This document shows, piece by piece, positions 43,263 to 55,395 of a DNA stretch of 64,000 bases; position 1 is the first letter of the stretch, and the number at the start of each line of letters is the position of its first letter. The notes below the pieces were generated by a model. It saw only the letters and a list, made by a program, of their open reading frames with translations. It was not told the origin of the DNA and made no database searches. The DNA lies in assembly GCF_000237925.1 (NCBI RefSeq), contig NW_017386010.1:868001-932000 (forward strand), given 5' to 3'. This stretch comes from Schistosoma mansoni. Lineage: Eukaryota; Platyhelminthes; Trematoda; Strigeidida; Schistosomatidae. The position numbers and the translations under genes are program-made.

Positions 43263-43560
43263 GTGAATGAGAACATAGGTGAGTACAACCAATTATGTAT
43301 TTAGCACAAATTACAAAGTTACTTGGTCAAATACAAAAACCATACTATGTGATACTCTATATGCGAAATGTTCTTCAATTGTCTCAGGCTTCATTGTTCC
43401 TAGATTTCCATACAAATTGCTTTTTTATTTCTATTCTTCTCTTTTTGATCTTCTCAATCTTCTGCTATCAGATATTTTATTCCTTAGTCACTATATATAC
43501 TACTTATGTCGATATAAGTAGGTCACACCACAATATCACTTTAAACATACATACATAGTA
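43262..43560 (-). repeat. MITE-like repeat C
   Basis: Starts gtgaatgagaacatagg and ends with the tactacttatgtcgatataa palindrome and accacaatatc. Confidence 0.65.
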
Positions 43561-44107
43561 GAACCGTAAATAAAGCAAAAAAATGATACTTGCTCTGAAT
43601 GAAGAGAAATGTGGCCTGTAGTACACAATTCTGTTTTCTATATGTAGTTGATAATTAACGGATGTTTGAATACTGGTGTTCACTGACCATTTACAGATTA
43701 CTTTAATTGTATTGTGGAACCGTTTTCATAGAGAGAGAGCGAACAAGTATTTCGTAATGGAATATGTAGTTTTGAAGATTGAAGCATATTATAATCAGTT
43801 ATAGAAACTGTAAAATTAGAAATAAAACATGGAATACGAGTATTTCGAATGTTTATATTTCATGAACTCATTTCGACAAACAGATGAAGAGTTTAAAAGT
43901 AGAGAAAGCAAACTAGTCCACTGAAGACAATTACTCTTTACAAGCGCTTGTATAACCCAAACTAGATGATACGTAGTGAGACAAAGAAACAGATTGGATA
44001 AAATGGTACGTGCATAAACACATGGAGCACACATCAGAATTTAAAAAAAGTAGAATTACAAAGACAGAGTTATGAAATTGTTAGTGAGACATAGATTGGA
44101 TTGAAGC

Positions 44108-44390
44108 ATGTTCCATCACGATAGTATCGGTGCACGCTGATTGGCTAATTCTTAACCAATCAGCGCTGGTCGATACTTGGAGAAGACTCTAGAACCTTCT
44201 CATCTAAAAACTATAAATATACTAACGTATTTCTTATTGCGCTTCTTACTGCCATCTATTTTTGTTATTCGGAATATAAATTCTTCCCTGTTCAACTGTG
44301 TTCTGATTTGGGGACTTGTCGAGTGTATTAGTGTCCAAGAATACCAAGCAATAGGAATAGCTGGGTCGTTATAAAAGAAATTATAACAGA
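44108..44390 (+). mobile_element. Possible LTR with CCAAT palindrome and TATA box
   Basis: Starts TGTT and ends AACA. A perfect 10 bp inverted repeat, cgctgattgg/ccaatcagcg (44135-44144, 44156-44165), brackets two CCAAT boxes; a TATA-like ctataaatat follows near 44210. No target duplication found, so the boundaries are uncertain. Confidence 0.35.
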
Positions 44391-44439
44391 GATATATGTA
44401 AAGGTAATGTAATTATTATTGGTAGTAAAAGTATTAGTA

Positions 44440-44755
44440 ATGTGGTGTGGGTTACTTATATCCACATAAGTAGTATGTGGTGTAGGTCAGGCATAGAATG
44501 TATTTTGGCAGAAGATCGATAACGAAAAAACAGGAGCGAAGCACAATTGGTATGAAAATGCGTGAATAATGAAATCAGATAGGATGGACTGATATTTGCA
44601 GAAGGAACAGTCAAGATTGAAACAATTGATTGTTATTTTGCAAATTAACCGTTAACTGTATGGTTATTAGATTTTAGTGAAATATTCTGTAATTTGTGCT
44701 AAAATACATTCGATTGTCTCCACCCGTGTTCTTGTTCGCTATAGTACCAGTGGTA
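44440..44755 (+). repeat. MITE-like repeat C
   Basis: Very similar to the copy at 12325-12640 (gcgaagcacaattggtatg); probably the same subfamily. Confidence 0.65.
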
Positions 44756-45294
44756 TTAGTTGTTATATGAAATGAATGACGACTCGAAAGCAATGCAATG
44801 ATATTTGATTAACATTAATAACCATTCCTTATGTTTGAATTATTGAAGTTTTCATCACAACCTAACATCTGATGCTCAGCAAAAATGGAATCCGACTGAT
44901 TCGTTCGTATACTTCATTGCTACTTACTATCTTTGAAGTCCCTCCTCTCTATGTGTCCATAAGCCAATTACTAACGTTGAAGTGTTGTGTGACAGACGTC
45001 CAGTCGATTCGAGTTCCTATTCATTAAATCGTACTACAAGAGTCCTTCATAAATAGAATTCACCGTGGACAACACAAAAACCTTAATCATTCTCGTTGAG
45101 ATTTAACTGTGTGGACGTAGGCACCAGAAATGATTACGTCTCACATTAAAACTACCCATTGTATGTTATGGTTTACTATTCCATAGATTACATTGCTTTA
45201 CTGAGAAATCTTGTCTATGTTGTTTTAGATATTCGACTTTCATTCAGTAATGTAATATAGTTAACTTGAATAAATCATCCTTTTGTAAATACTT

Positions 45295-45770
45295 GCCCCC
45301 AAATGCCCTAGTACGGTCGAGAGTGAGGAGAGTCCGCTCTCCCTCTCGTAATGCTCTCACATGGCCACGCATATATAGCCTCTGTCAGGGAAGTTCTACT
45401 CACTGCCTTCTCGTGACGGGGGTGTTGTTTACGAAATTGAGAGAACGAAAAGCGAATGTCCGACGCTTTAACCGGGTTGGTGGATACGGAAGGTTCACTT
45501 AGGGGAGTTGGAAAGCCCTGATTCCAAACCAGGATCCTGGGGGAACAAATGGCGTATGAATCAATTGTTGATCACCGGCTACCATGGAACTGCATCTCGT
45601 TGCGATGCTCCACTGTCTTGTGGATCAGATCTTTAGGTCAAATGCTCGGGGTGTGGTCCCCTAAGAAAACCACCTGCTTCAGTCTGGGCACCTGGGCAGT
45701 ATCATAGCCCTCACACAAATCGAACGAGATTTGTGTGGCGCATATGTATCTGGTGCTTCCTTGTAAATAC
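45295..45770 (+). repeat. Repeat B copy
   Basis: The AAATA tail is missing; the body ends where the short word ttgtaaatacttgc, also present just before the element (about 45285-45298), recurs. That may be a target duplication. Confidence 0.75.
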
Positions 45771-46109
45771 TTGCTTATCGATGTTGTGAACAAAACATTT
45801 TTCATTTATTTTTGTATGTGTGTTTTTGTTTCCGAAATAGTGCAATGAATGTGAATTCAATCATTTTAACTGTTTATTTGTGTACTTTGATTTCTATAAA
45901 ACGACCACATATATCTACTTAATATTTTGCATAAATTATTATAAGATATAAAATGAAACAAACTCACAAAGTAATCATCATAAGTTAAGTAGTTAAGACG
46001 AAAAGTAGTAACAAATGAACTATGATTCCAATACTTATTCACGTTAACAACCATGATATACAAACATGTATAAATATGGTTGCATTACTACTGGTAATTG
46101 TTTGGTATC

Positions 46110-46596
46110 TGTTATATCTTGTGGCCAAGTGGATGCCTAGTTAATGTATGACGTGATAAGACCGCTAATCACGGAGCAGCGAATGATCGATTGGAACAGT
46201 GACACACGAAAACCGTACGAGCAGTCTAGAACGCGAACTGGTCCTGCTTCTGCCTAGCCCAGCCAGTTAAGTCCAAAACACCAATAACAGCCTCTGTGGT
46301 ATGAATCATTATTCACAAACATACTGGGTTTTTATACCGACCAAACAGACCACATCGTACCATAAAATAGAAAATAACATTTGTACAATATTTAGCCAAA
46401 TGTGGCTGTGAATAGTAGTCAATAAACTGATGATAACTCAAGAATCGTATAATAATAGTTCAAAGGTCAAAATAAAGCTAATGATAAGAGGAACACGAAT
46501 ATGATTAGGTTAGTTACAATAAGAAATATACATATTACATTGGCCAATAAATAGTCCTCAAAAGTTACCATTCACAATTCTCTTCGGGATACAACA
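46110..46596 (-). mobile_element. Solo LTR, family D, with 5 bp target duplication
   Basis: 487 bp. On the minus strand it begins TGTTGTATC and ends GATATAACA, a short inverted terminal repeat. It is flanked by gtatc on both sides (46105-46109 and 46597-46601), the 5 bp duplication expected for LTR integration. A TATA-like region (tataaaaacccag on the minus strand) lies mid-element. Confidence 0.75.
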
Positions 46597-46629
46597 GTAT
46601 CGTTGAAAGTAGTATTTAAGAAAAGTGGA

Positions 46630-47084
46630 CTTGTGACCCAATCAATATATGACGTAACGACGCCGCCAATCAGAGAACAGTGAATTATTGATCGTACCAA
46701 TGATGCATAAAACCCGTACCAGCAGTCTAAAGTCTTTATCGATCCTTGCTTCCCACCTAGCCTTGTCTATGAAGTCCAGAACACCAATCTCAGACTCTGT
46801 GATATGAATCATATATCTCAAGCATACTGGGTTTATATAAAACCACACTTTGTACAAGATTTACCCAAAAGTGGCTGTGAATGTGGGAGAAAGTGATTGA
46901 TAGAGTGGGCATAACTCAACAATGGTGAATCGTGTAATAATAGTTCATAGGTCAAAATAATAATAAGAACACGAATATGAATAGTTTAGCTACTTAACAA
47001 TTATACAATAAAAATATATGTATAGTATTAATCCAGGAATAGATTCCGACAGTTACCACTCATAATTCACATCAGGATATAACA
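46630..47084 (-). mobile_element. Second family D LTR, 3'-eroded
   Basis: Begins TGTTATATC on the minus strand at 47084; the far end near 46630 is worn. Same orientation as, and only about 35 nt from, the solo LTR. Confidence 0.7.
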
Positions 47085-47259
47085 AAAAGTTTTTCATCGA
47101 CGATTTTGATATGTGCTTATTATTCGTCACTGATTTATACAAATTTCGATTAAACTTCATAGTATTTCTGGAAATACCAATTAGGCTAGTTGAATGTAAC
47201 AAAAAAACGATAACCAGACATCATTATAAAACTACTTGTCTTTGAATAATACTAGTTAG

Positions 47260-47695
47260 TAAGCCCTGGTACGGCCGAGAGTGGGGAGAATCCGCTCTAT
47301 TGTTTACGAAACTGAGAGGACGAAAAGCAAATGTCCGGCGCTTTAACCGGGTTAATGGACACGGTAAGTCCACATAGGGGAGTTGGAAAACCCTGATTCC
47401 AAACCAATGGTGCACATGGGCTCCAGTATCCTGAGGGAACAAATGGCGTATGAATCAATCGTTGATCACCGGCTACCATGGGACTGCATCTCCTCACGAT
47501 GCTCCACTGCCTTGTAGATCAGACCTTTAGGTCGGAGACTACGGGTTTGGCTCCCTAAGAAAACCACCAGCTTCGGTTTGGGCAGCTGGACAGTATCACA
47601 GTCCTCACACAATTAAATGAAATGACAACTTTTTGTGTGGCGCATATATATCTGATGCCCCTTTGTACCAATGTTTATGTGTTCAAATCAATAAA
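47260..47695 (+). repeat. Repeat B with internal deletion
   Basis: About 115 bp are missing after gggagaatccgctcta (47298); otherwise complete. Confidence 0.8.
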
Positions 47696-48089
47696 TTATA
47701 GGGTAATCGGTATAATTCAGATTCATATTTAGTTTAAACATGTGAATAATAGATAAAAGTATACGTGATATTTACTACAGTTTTTGTTAGATATACACAC
47801 ACACACACCTTGTTGGTAGATTTAACTTGATGATTTAATTAATATTAAAATCTGAATGAAGGTTTTCTTTTTTTAATATATTCAAGTCAGTTGTACATAA
47901 TCAATACTGTGACCCCAAAAACACTATCTACCAATTGAACCAATGTGATAATATGCCAGGGTTCACTTTCGGCTTACATGCGTCACATGTATATTCACTA
48001 ACTAAGTGGTTCATTTTTCTATGAAGTCTAAAATAGTGCTTTATTGTTAGAACAGTAAGATATCATTTGTTCCTTAGATTATCTTAGCT

Positions 48090-48215
48090 TTGGAAAAATT
48101 ATCGAGGCAATACGCACGGTAAGCAAATATGCCAATTAGAGACTGACCAGTTGTAGTCCTAACACATCGATGGAAAGATTCAAACAAACAATACTAAATG
48201 AATTTAATCTTTTCT
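48090..48215 (+). mobile_element. Sm-alpha-like SINE tail
   Basis: Only the last ~120 bp (atcgaggcaatacgcac to caaacaaacaatacta). Confidence 0.65.
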
Positions 48216-48499
48216 TTTGTTAACGACGATGGTTTGTTTAAGACTCCTGATCAACTTTTATGACGAACGTTCCGATTTCCATTACATTCGTCCAGAAAAC
48301 TACACACTTAATCTTTCTTACTGAATCCAAGTATTCATGGAGAAAGGCATAGAACATATCGAAGAATGTTATTGCTAAACAAATAAAGATCATGTGGTAC
48401 CGTGTGGTACCTTCTTCATAGAAATAACGTACGACTGAGTTTTAACTTATGATTCAAATGTATCTAAGGTACTTTCCGATCAAGATTAATAACATAACC

Positions 48500-49005
48500 C
48501 CCAAATGGCCTGGTACGGCCGAGAGTGGGGAGAGTCCGCTCTCCCTCTCGAAATGCTCTCACATGGCCAGCGAATATATAGCCTCTGCCAGGGAAGTCCT
48601 ACTCATTGCCTTCTCATGACGGGGGTGTTGTTTTCGAAATCGAGAGGACGAAAAGCGAATTTCCGGCGCCTTAACCGGGTTGGTGGACACCTAGGGGAGT
48701 TGGAAAACCCTGATTCCAAACCAATGGTGCACATGGGCTCCAGTATCCTGATGGAACAAATGGCGTATGAATCAATCGTTGATCACCGGCTACCATGGGA
48801 CTGCATCTCCTCACGATGCTCCACTGCCTTATGGACTAGACATTTAGGTCGAAGGCTCGGGGTGTGGCCCCCTAAGAAAACTACCAGCTTCAGTCTGGGC
48901 ATCTGGGCAGTATCACAGCCCTCACACACAAATCAAATGAGATTTGTGAGGCGCATATTTATCTGGTGCTTTTTGTACCAATATTTATGTGTTTAAATAA
49001 ATAAA
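48500..49005 (+). repeat. Repeat B, full-length copy
   Basis: Has a 163-codon open frame across the unit, but the frame is not kept in the other copies, so I treat it as chance. Confidence 0.8.
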
Positions 49006-49378
49006 TTACATATGACTTTCTCGAATTGCTTTCAAACAAATTTTAAACAATAACAAATGAAGTGGATGTTAAATTAGAATATTTGTGTTGACAAATACTT
49101 ATACGACGATTTATCACTAAGCATAGTGACTGTTATCATTACTGTCATTATTACTATTTTCATTATACATCATACATCTTCCAGCTACTCATTTTTAGCA
49201 GTTCTGTGAAGTTTATTAGGTTTTCATTATCTACTCAAATACTAATCTAGTAGTACATATATTTTAGTATCAATTTAATTGGAAATAAAATGCTCGTGTG
49301 CAGTGTCAGAGACATAAGGCAAATGAATACTTCACAGATTGACTTGAGTTGGAATACTGTTAAAAATAAGTTAGAACT

Positions 49379-49905
49379 TGTTATATCTGGCCGATTATGA
49401 ACGCTATATTCGCTTCCCTAAGCTAATTCCGTACCCCCGAGCTAGAACTATACGCCGACTTGAAGACCAGAGAAAAGGCACAAAGTGTGAGGGAAGCACT
49501 TTACTACAGGGTTCAATCTTGTTACAGAAAATCATAGGTATTTATAGATGTTAGCCAATCCATTAACGACATATTATGATACCGACCAATAGTATCACGC
49601 CACGTTGGAACTCTAGAATGTTCCATTGTATCCTGATTGGCTGGGGCTCTTTATGAGCCTCTGGAGGCTCTGTTAGAGTTCTCCGTAAGCCGACTCAATA
49701 GAACTAGATATATCTTTTGTTGTAAAGGTAAAAGAATCATCTGGGTTACTAACCTACTCAATTATACTATCACCAATAGAATAAACTAATCAAATCTATC
49801 ACCATAGAATTCAATCATTACATACACTATAGTTAGTAGATATCACTTCAGTTAATAGTTTTTCATTCAAATAACTAGTCTACAACTTCGCTTTCAAATA
49901 TAACA
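49379..49905 (+). mobile_element. LTR-like repeat E
   Basis: Starts TGTTATATCTGG; related to the inverted piece at 30590-30775. The right end is set at ATAACA by analogy with family D, but no target duplication supports it. Confidence 0.4.
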
Positions 49906-49909
49906 ATAG

Positions 49910-50995
49910 AATTTTGACCAAGAATTAGGATAAACGAATGTCGTTTCTATATACGAAATAATAAATAGAAGAAGAAATAACTAACACAATTAAGGTTCGG
50001 TTATGATAGCACTCATTGCCCCTCTAATAATGATTCTTCTTGAAATGATTATTCTGTAATAATGAAAAGAGGGGGTAGCAAATGCTAAGGTGAGGCAACC
50101 AACAACCTCCCGTGAGAAAGTGTTTTTACTTATGTGTGTGTGTGTCAGGAAATACTGGGGCAGTAGCCATGATGTGAATGATATGCATGTAATGTTTGGT
50201 TTAGCAAATACGTTTTGTATGGGAATGATGAATATCTGCCCTCCCATGTAGGTGAATATACCTATATGTATGCTATGAGATGCATGGGATAAAACGTTTA
50301 TGTTACTGGTGTACATTTAACGTATATTTACTCACAGAGGATGTGTATCTGCATGTATGCCAAGCGATACTCCGATGAAATTTCATGTGTTGACAATATG
50401 CAAGTAGATTATACATATTGCATAAGTTCTCGAATCTATGTAGTTCACGTATACCTGTTCTTCTGAAGTAGGTTAAAAACTCAGTTAAAGCGTTTCAAAG
50501 TAAGAAGAAACAAACTCGAATCACAATCGAAATTCAATAATCAGATTAGTATTGTGGATGAAACTATAATTAATGAACGAACCAATCAGATTTAACACAA
50601 CGGGTCTTGGATTTTGAAGCAAAATTCATTCATCCATTTAGCTAAATAGCGTTTCGGCATTATAGCTGATGTCAGTTAGTAATGAAAACCATAAATGTAT
50701 TTCCTAACCATAACCATCAACCGTAAATCATAATTACAATTCATTACACTGATTTATAGCCCTCATTTAGTTCCAGCTAGCAAGTGGACATTCATAATGT
50801 CACTTTAGCGCTGTCCAAATGTCGTTCATAAATTATAGTCTTACCATATTCTGAATATTGTGGTAACATTTCTTCTAACCACTAAGAATCATTATGGACG
50901 ATAATTCTGCATAAGAAGTGAATGTATAAAATTCAGTAAGTATTTACTCTTCAGGAAGTAATTACGATCGAGAAATTAAACTATTTGGATTGACA
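49910..50995. other. Intergenic sequence, nothing recognised
   Basis: No splice-bounded exon or known repeat. The 108 aa minus frame at 49990-50316 has no recognisable motif. Confidence 0.5.
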
Positions 50996-50999
50996 GTAT

Positions 51000-51330
51000 A
51001 GGGTTGTGGAGATTGTTGGGTATTGATAAAGATCATGAATCGTTCAATGCAAGAGTCCGTTGAAAACCTGGAAGCATTGGACCGCCGTTTATTCCTAATA
51101 TAGGACTCTTTAGCATTGAGCATCCTTGAACCCGCACACGGGACTCAAACCCAGGATCTTCGGTATCTCGTGCGATCGTCCAACCCCAGACCACTGAGCC
51201 GGTATCTAAAGGTGTTGGTGTCTGAATTTAGTCGATCCATGAATAGTTTCCATTGTTGGTCTAGCTTAGATCGACTCGAGAATTTAACTGTTAAAATACT
51301 GCAATCTCCATAAATCCACATACTCATAAT
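51000..51330 (-). mobile_element. SINE-2, decayed, with inverted ends
   Basis: The body is on the minus strand. Both outer segments are versions of the same tail in opposite orientation (agggttgtggagatt at the left; aatctccataaat at the right). The hammerhead core is lost (CTAAAGA, GAATAAAC). Confidence 0.6.
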
Positions 51331-51339
51331 AAAAAAGAT

Positions 51340-52050
51340 TTGCAAATTATACCATCACATATGTTTTTATATATGTATTCCGACTTGATTGCTTCTTCAT
51401 ATTTAAGTAGTAGTGAACAGAGTTCGATTATTTCATTACAGAATAGTAACCACATTTCATTATTACCCATATTGAAAAGGAATTCTTGTAAGGAGTTTGG
51501 TAAAGAACAAATTCATTTCCGCGTAGTAGTAAGGATAATAATATCATACATTTTCTTTTATCTCCATTGTTTAATTAAAATGGGTAGTTTGACCTAAGCA
51601 TCATACAATAGTACTGTATGTATTGTTATCGCGTACTCAATTCGTAGTACTCACTCACTCACTCACTCACTTACACACATAGTTGTTAGTACTTTCGCTA
51701 AGGCCATATCACTTATATTACCCATGGAAACTACAATTAACTGTATCTACTATATGGTATAATGAGGAAGTGAATAAAATACAGTAGTGAAGCACTACTT
51801 GTATTGTAATTAGTGAGGTTAGAAACAATGAATGATGGAATAGATTCAATTGTCTTTCACAAATGTATCCTACAGTTGCTCACCTTTCCATCTATTCACA
51901 ATAATGAACTTACTTCATTCTATTATTCCAGGTTGTCTTAACCCACATTCATAATATAACTCAAATTATATATTGTACATGTTTCATTATTCTATTATAC
52001 ACACATATAGTGCACAAAAGCTGAAATACAATTCAAATACAATACAAACA
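51340..52050. other. Intergenic sequence
   Basis: Contains a (CTCA)n run at 51650-51672 and no supported gene. Confidence 0.5.
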
Positions 52051-52059
52051 ATGATAAAC

Positions 52060-52200
52060 AAAGTTGGATAGTGGCTAACGGTGGAATTCAGGACACGCAT
52101 TTCGTCCTATTTGTGACTCGTCAGATGGATGTACCTGCATCTAGGTTAATGTTCACTCCGGAATTAGTACCCAGTACGGCATTATCCACATAACTACTGA
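52060..52200 (-). mobile_element. Sm-alpha-like SINE, ribozyme nearly complete
   Basis: CTGACGA and GAAA are intact on the minus strand, but stem I has a changed base next to the core and stem II is weakened (GTCA opposite GGAC). Confidence 0.6.
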
Positions 52201-52209
52201 GTAAAATTG

Positions 52210-52515
52210 TTATATTTGGTGTGGTGAACAAGAACACGAATGAGGACAATCGAATGTATTTGGGTATAAATTTATAGAATATCTCACTACAATCTGACAA
52301 TCATACAGTAAACAGTTCACTTGCAAACTATCCATCGATTGTCTCAATCTTGACTGTTCCTTCTGCAAATATCTATCCATAGTCTCCGAATATTATTATT
52401 GTTGTTCATGCATTTTTATATCAATTACGTTTCGTCCCCGTTCTTTCATTATCGGTCGTCTACTGAAATACATTTTTATACCTGACCATCGTTATATATT
52501 ACTTATGTAGATATA
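52210..52515 (-). repeat. MITE-like repeat C
   Basis: Left end gtggtgaacaagaacacg; right end tatattacttatgtagatat. Confidence 0.6.
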
Positions 52516-52900
52516 ATAATAATTATTATTATAAGCTTTATTCAATATTATATTTTTGGTACAATATAGAATTCTCAGCACAAAGTAATTCAACAAGTTT
52601 CCGTTTCTTGCTTCTTCGTCCTTCCTGACGATAAATATTTAGTGATCGCCAGTTAGAAGTTAGCAGCTCAGTCAATCGACATCTGGATAATGTTCATTCT
52701 TCTCGCTGCATATTGCCAGCAACCACGATATATCTAATTAGGCCTTCTGTAACCTACACAGCGAAAGGTCTTACACTTTTCAGAAACACACCTGAATAGG
52801 TTGTGCGATTAATTGGCATAATGATGTATTAAAACAAACGAAATCAGATAACTTGTTGAAATATCTAGATGACAGGAAAAGGTAGCCCAGATACTTAAAC
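52515..52900. repeat. Dispersed repeat shared with 29455-29860
   Basis: 52530-52890 matches 29470-29850 in the same orientation (ttcaatattgtatttttggta, gtgatcgccag.tagaag, gataacttgttga). Family unknown. Confidence 0.6.
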
Positions 52901-53029
52901 AGGCCGCCTCGAACAATAAGTAACCCATAGTACAGTAGTAGTTGCAATTGATGAATACATTTACTAATGAATATTCTGTATATAAGGTGAAATCAAATGG
53001 CTTCATCCTATTATATCTCTGATAATATC

Positions 53030-53180
53030 GATTGTAGGGTAGAGACAATAATGGGTTCGAGTCCCAGATTTCCTCAGAGTGAACAACTTTGAGATGCAGA
53101 AACATCCGGCTGACGAGTCCCAAATAAGACGAAACGTGCGTCCTGGATTCCACTGCCAACCATCACCAGCTCAGCTTATT
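53030..53180 (+). mobile_element. Sm-alpha-like SINE fragment with hammerhead
   Basis: B box gggttcgagtcccag at 53053-53067, then ribozyme; head and tail absent. Confidence 0.7.
53104..53151 (+). ncRNA. Hammerhead ribozyme, core intact (Sm-alpha type)
   Basis: Stem I ATCCGG/CTGGAT (one G-U pair), CTGACGA, stem II GTC/GAC, GAAA, short stem III ACGT/GCGT, cleavage expected after GTC at 53142. It is the only copy of this family here with the full core. It sits about 500 bp upstream of the PAN-like gene promoter. Confidence 0.75.
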
Positions 53181-53465
53181 ATCAATGTACTCATTTGTAC
53201 CATATATCTTTTTCCGATAACTGTTAATCGTTTCATCATTCTAAACATAACTTACCGAACACACTTACATGTCTGTTTGTATAAATTTTTAAAAAGGATT
53301 TATGTCATTTCAATAGATACATCAACAGAAGATAAAATTAGTTGGATGTTTAGTGAAAATAATGAGAAAACAGTAGACTCTTATTCCCTTTTCTTTTTCA
53401 AACCATTTTTCTTCCATCATAATTCATATTGCAAAACACTCATAACTTATTCACTGACAAAAACC

Positions 53466-53512
53466 TTCATCATCATCATCATCATCATTATCATCATCGT
53501 CATCATCAGGCA
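53466..53512. repeat. (ATC)n microsatellite
   Basis: Imperfect run of about 15 ATC/ATT units; creates an isoleucine-rich tail in a chance ORF. A partial repeat C end follows at 53525-53580. Confidence 0.85.
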
Positions 53513-53656
53513 TTTCACATTCGATTGATGATATATACTACTTATATTTGTCGATGTCAGTAGCACATACCACAATATAATAAATTTAGAAATACTCAGA
53601 TCATTACTCTCCTCCCATTGGATGAAATCAAATTACAAGCTACTAGCAAATATCTG

Positions 53657-53692
53657 ATTGGTCAGTATGCTCATGTCGTACAACTATATAAA
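53657..53692 (+). promoter_or_regulatory. Promoter of the first PAN-like gene
   Basis: Inverted CCAAT box (attgg, 53657-53661) and TATA box (tatataaa, 53685-53692), 87 nt before the ATG. Confidence 0.6.
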
Positions 53693-53778
53693 CGCCTGAA
53701 ATTCAATGAGAATCTTAGTTGTTGAGTTATATCTTATCGTTTCTATATTAATCGTTCACACATTCTAACTTACTCCAA

Positions 53779-54403
53779 ATGACTAAATATTTATTCATTA
53801 TTCACATTTACATTTCAATTTACCTTTTTGCTTGTTATTACACACAATCAAATACAAGAAATGACTTAACGTTGTTATCCACATGTAAATGGTGTACGAA
53901 CTGTATTACGAATATGTCTTGTAATTACTCAAGATGGATAGGTGCATGGGGACTACCGAATCAGTCATTTATAGATAACTATACTCTGGGTGTAGTCCGA
54001 ACTTCATCATCTTGCTTAAATGAATGTCTATCGAATCCTCTATGCTTTTCATTCACAAGTCCAACTGTAAGTTGAAATGAATTTGTGTATTATTGTTTAA
54101 ACATCTGGTTGGACAGTGTTGGGTAAATGAATGAGTTCTAGATGGTCAACTGTGTCAGATCAAGTGTACATATATCACTCACCTTGAAAATTTCATTCAA
54201 TATTGTTGTTAATCATAATCTCATCTTCATAAATTATTAATAATATTACTCGCTTTCTATTTTGATACTTTTCTTAGGATTCACCAACACAATGCACTTT
54301 ATATTCAAAGCCCGTTAACCCACTTGGTGGTTTATACAATCGTACAGCATTCGAACTTGGAACAAGAATATGTTGTAGTAATTCTCAATTATTTGCATTA
54401 TGA
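53779..54403 (+). CDS. Predicted secreted PAN/apple-like cysteine-rich protein (137 aa, 2 exons)
   Basis: Exons 53779-54066 (96 codons, phase-0 donor gtaagt) and 54278-54403 (41 codons and TGA). Residues 1-20 form a signal peptide (hydrophobic FIIHIYISIYLFACYY). Mature cysteines: C-x2-C-x2-C-x5-C at 36-48, C-x3-C-x4-C at 79-88 (SSCLNECLSNPLCFSF, a PAN/apple-like helix-strand signature), then C102 and CC at 128-129. PAN folds bind proteins or sugars; the ligand here is unknown. A preceding TATA box supports the start. The unit recurs downstream at 55396-57158. The stop codon lies at the edge of a SINE-2 insertion, so the C-terminus may have been altered. The spacing of the last two in C-x4-C versus x5 depends on counting LSNPL (five residues). 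Confidence 0.7.
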
Positions 54404-54404
54404 T

Positions 54405-54665
54405 ATTATGGAAATTATTATGTTTTTGATTGAGATCATGAATCGACTAGTATCAGATCACGATTGAAAACTTGGAAACACTAGACGACCGTTTCGTCAT
54501 ATTGTAGAACTCCTCAGCAGTGCACATCCATAATGCCGATTGTGAGATTCGAACACAGAGCATTCAGTTTCACGCGCGAACGATTAACCTCTAGAACATT
54601 GAACCTACCGGCAGTCAACGATGTTAACGTTTAATCTCAACCAATCCACAAAATTGAGCGGGATC
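54405..54665 (-). mobile_element. SINE-2 with intact hammerhead
   Basis: Covers tail, hammerhead, B box (reverse complement of gattcgaacaca) and A box; followed at once by a second, decayed SINE-2 3' half in + orientation (54660-54780). Confidence 0.7.
54479..54522 (-). ncRNA. Hammerhead ribozyme, core intact (SINE-2)
   Basis: Stem I CACTG/TAGTG (one G-U), CTGAGGA, stem II GTT/GAC (three pairs with a U-G), GAAA, short stem III, GTC cleavage site. The compensated stem I and weaker stem II suggest reduced but possible activity. Antisense to the PAN-like genes. Confidence 0.65.
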
Positions 54666-54780
54666 GTACATGCGCACTTTTGAGGAGTTCTTCAGTAGGA
54701 TGAAACGGTCGTCCACTCCTACCAGGTTTTCAATGGTGGCATAACATCAATCGGTTCATTATTTCGATTATTTATTTGAT
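54660..54780 (+). mobile_element. SINE-2 3' half, inverted to its neighbour
   Basis: Ribozyme strand decayed (gcacttttgaggag), though GAAAC survives. Confidence 0.55.
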
Positions 54781-55185
54781 GACAATGTTAATTAAATGTT
54801 TAATGATAAGAATTAGTTATACAAAGACGAAATTGATAAGTAATAATTTATTGAAAGGTAATAAACACCTTACATGAACATGTATTCACTTTAGTTTGAG
54901 CAGTAATATTTTTCATAATGGGTCTATTAAAGTAAACATGTAATGATTCTGTTTCAATTCACCATGTGTATACATTGACACATTGGTTTGTACAATAAAT
55001 CTATATGATCAGTTATTTATGTATGAATCAGGTTTGCTCACTAACTCATAGGCCAGTATTGAAGTGATTACCTCAGAATGAAGAGACACATATGTCAGGA
55101 ATTGGAAAATAGTTGAAATATTTTTGAAGGAAATGGTTTAATAGAAGTTTAGTTGAATACTTATTCCTACATAGTTGGACAAATT

Positions 55186-55220
55186 AGAGAGAGAGAGAGA
55201 GTGTGTGTGTGTGTGTGATT
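55186..55220. repeat. (GA)n(GT)n microsatellite
   Basis: agagagag followed directly by gtgtgtgt. Other short runs in this part: (CA)n at 56688-56702, (ATT)n at 56745-56762, (CTT)n at 57105-57126, (TTG)n at 57273-57293; and (CA)n at 47796-47809. Confidence 0.85.
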
Positions 55221-55395
55221 GCACAAACTTCATTGGGATACAAAAGTTACGTTTTGTGTACATGGATTCCGATAGATTCAGCAATATGTAAAATTTCTAC
55301 ATTCATTAATGAATCTTTTCTTCCACAGTCTCTATTTATTTCATAAGACAAGTGTATATAACGATGTAAGATCACTTCACATTTTTCTACTTCAG

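Noticed and set aside
48505-48996. 163 aa protein gene
   Set aside because: It lies within one repeat B copy; the other copies do not keep the frame.
51443-51488. Isolated 46 nt exon
   Set aside because: Acceptor and gtaagg donor look good, but no partner exon and no homology.
53079-53528. 149 aa plus-strand gene
   Set aside because: It spans a SINE, an AT-rich spacer and an (ATC)n run, which makes its isoleucine tail.
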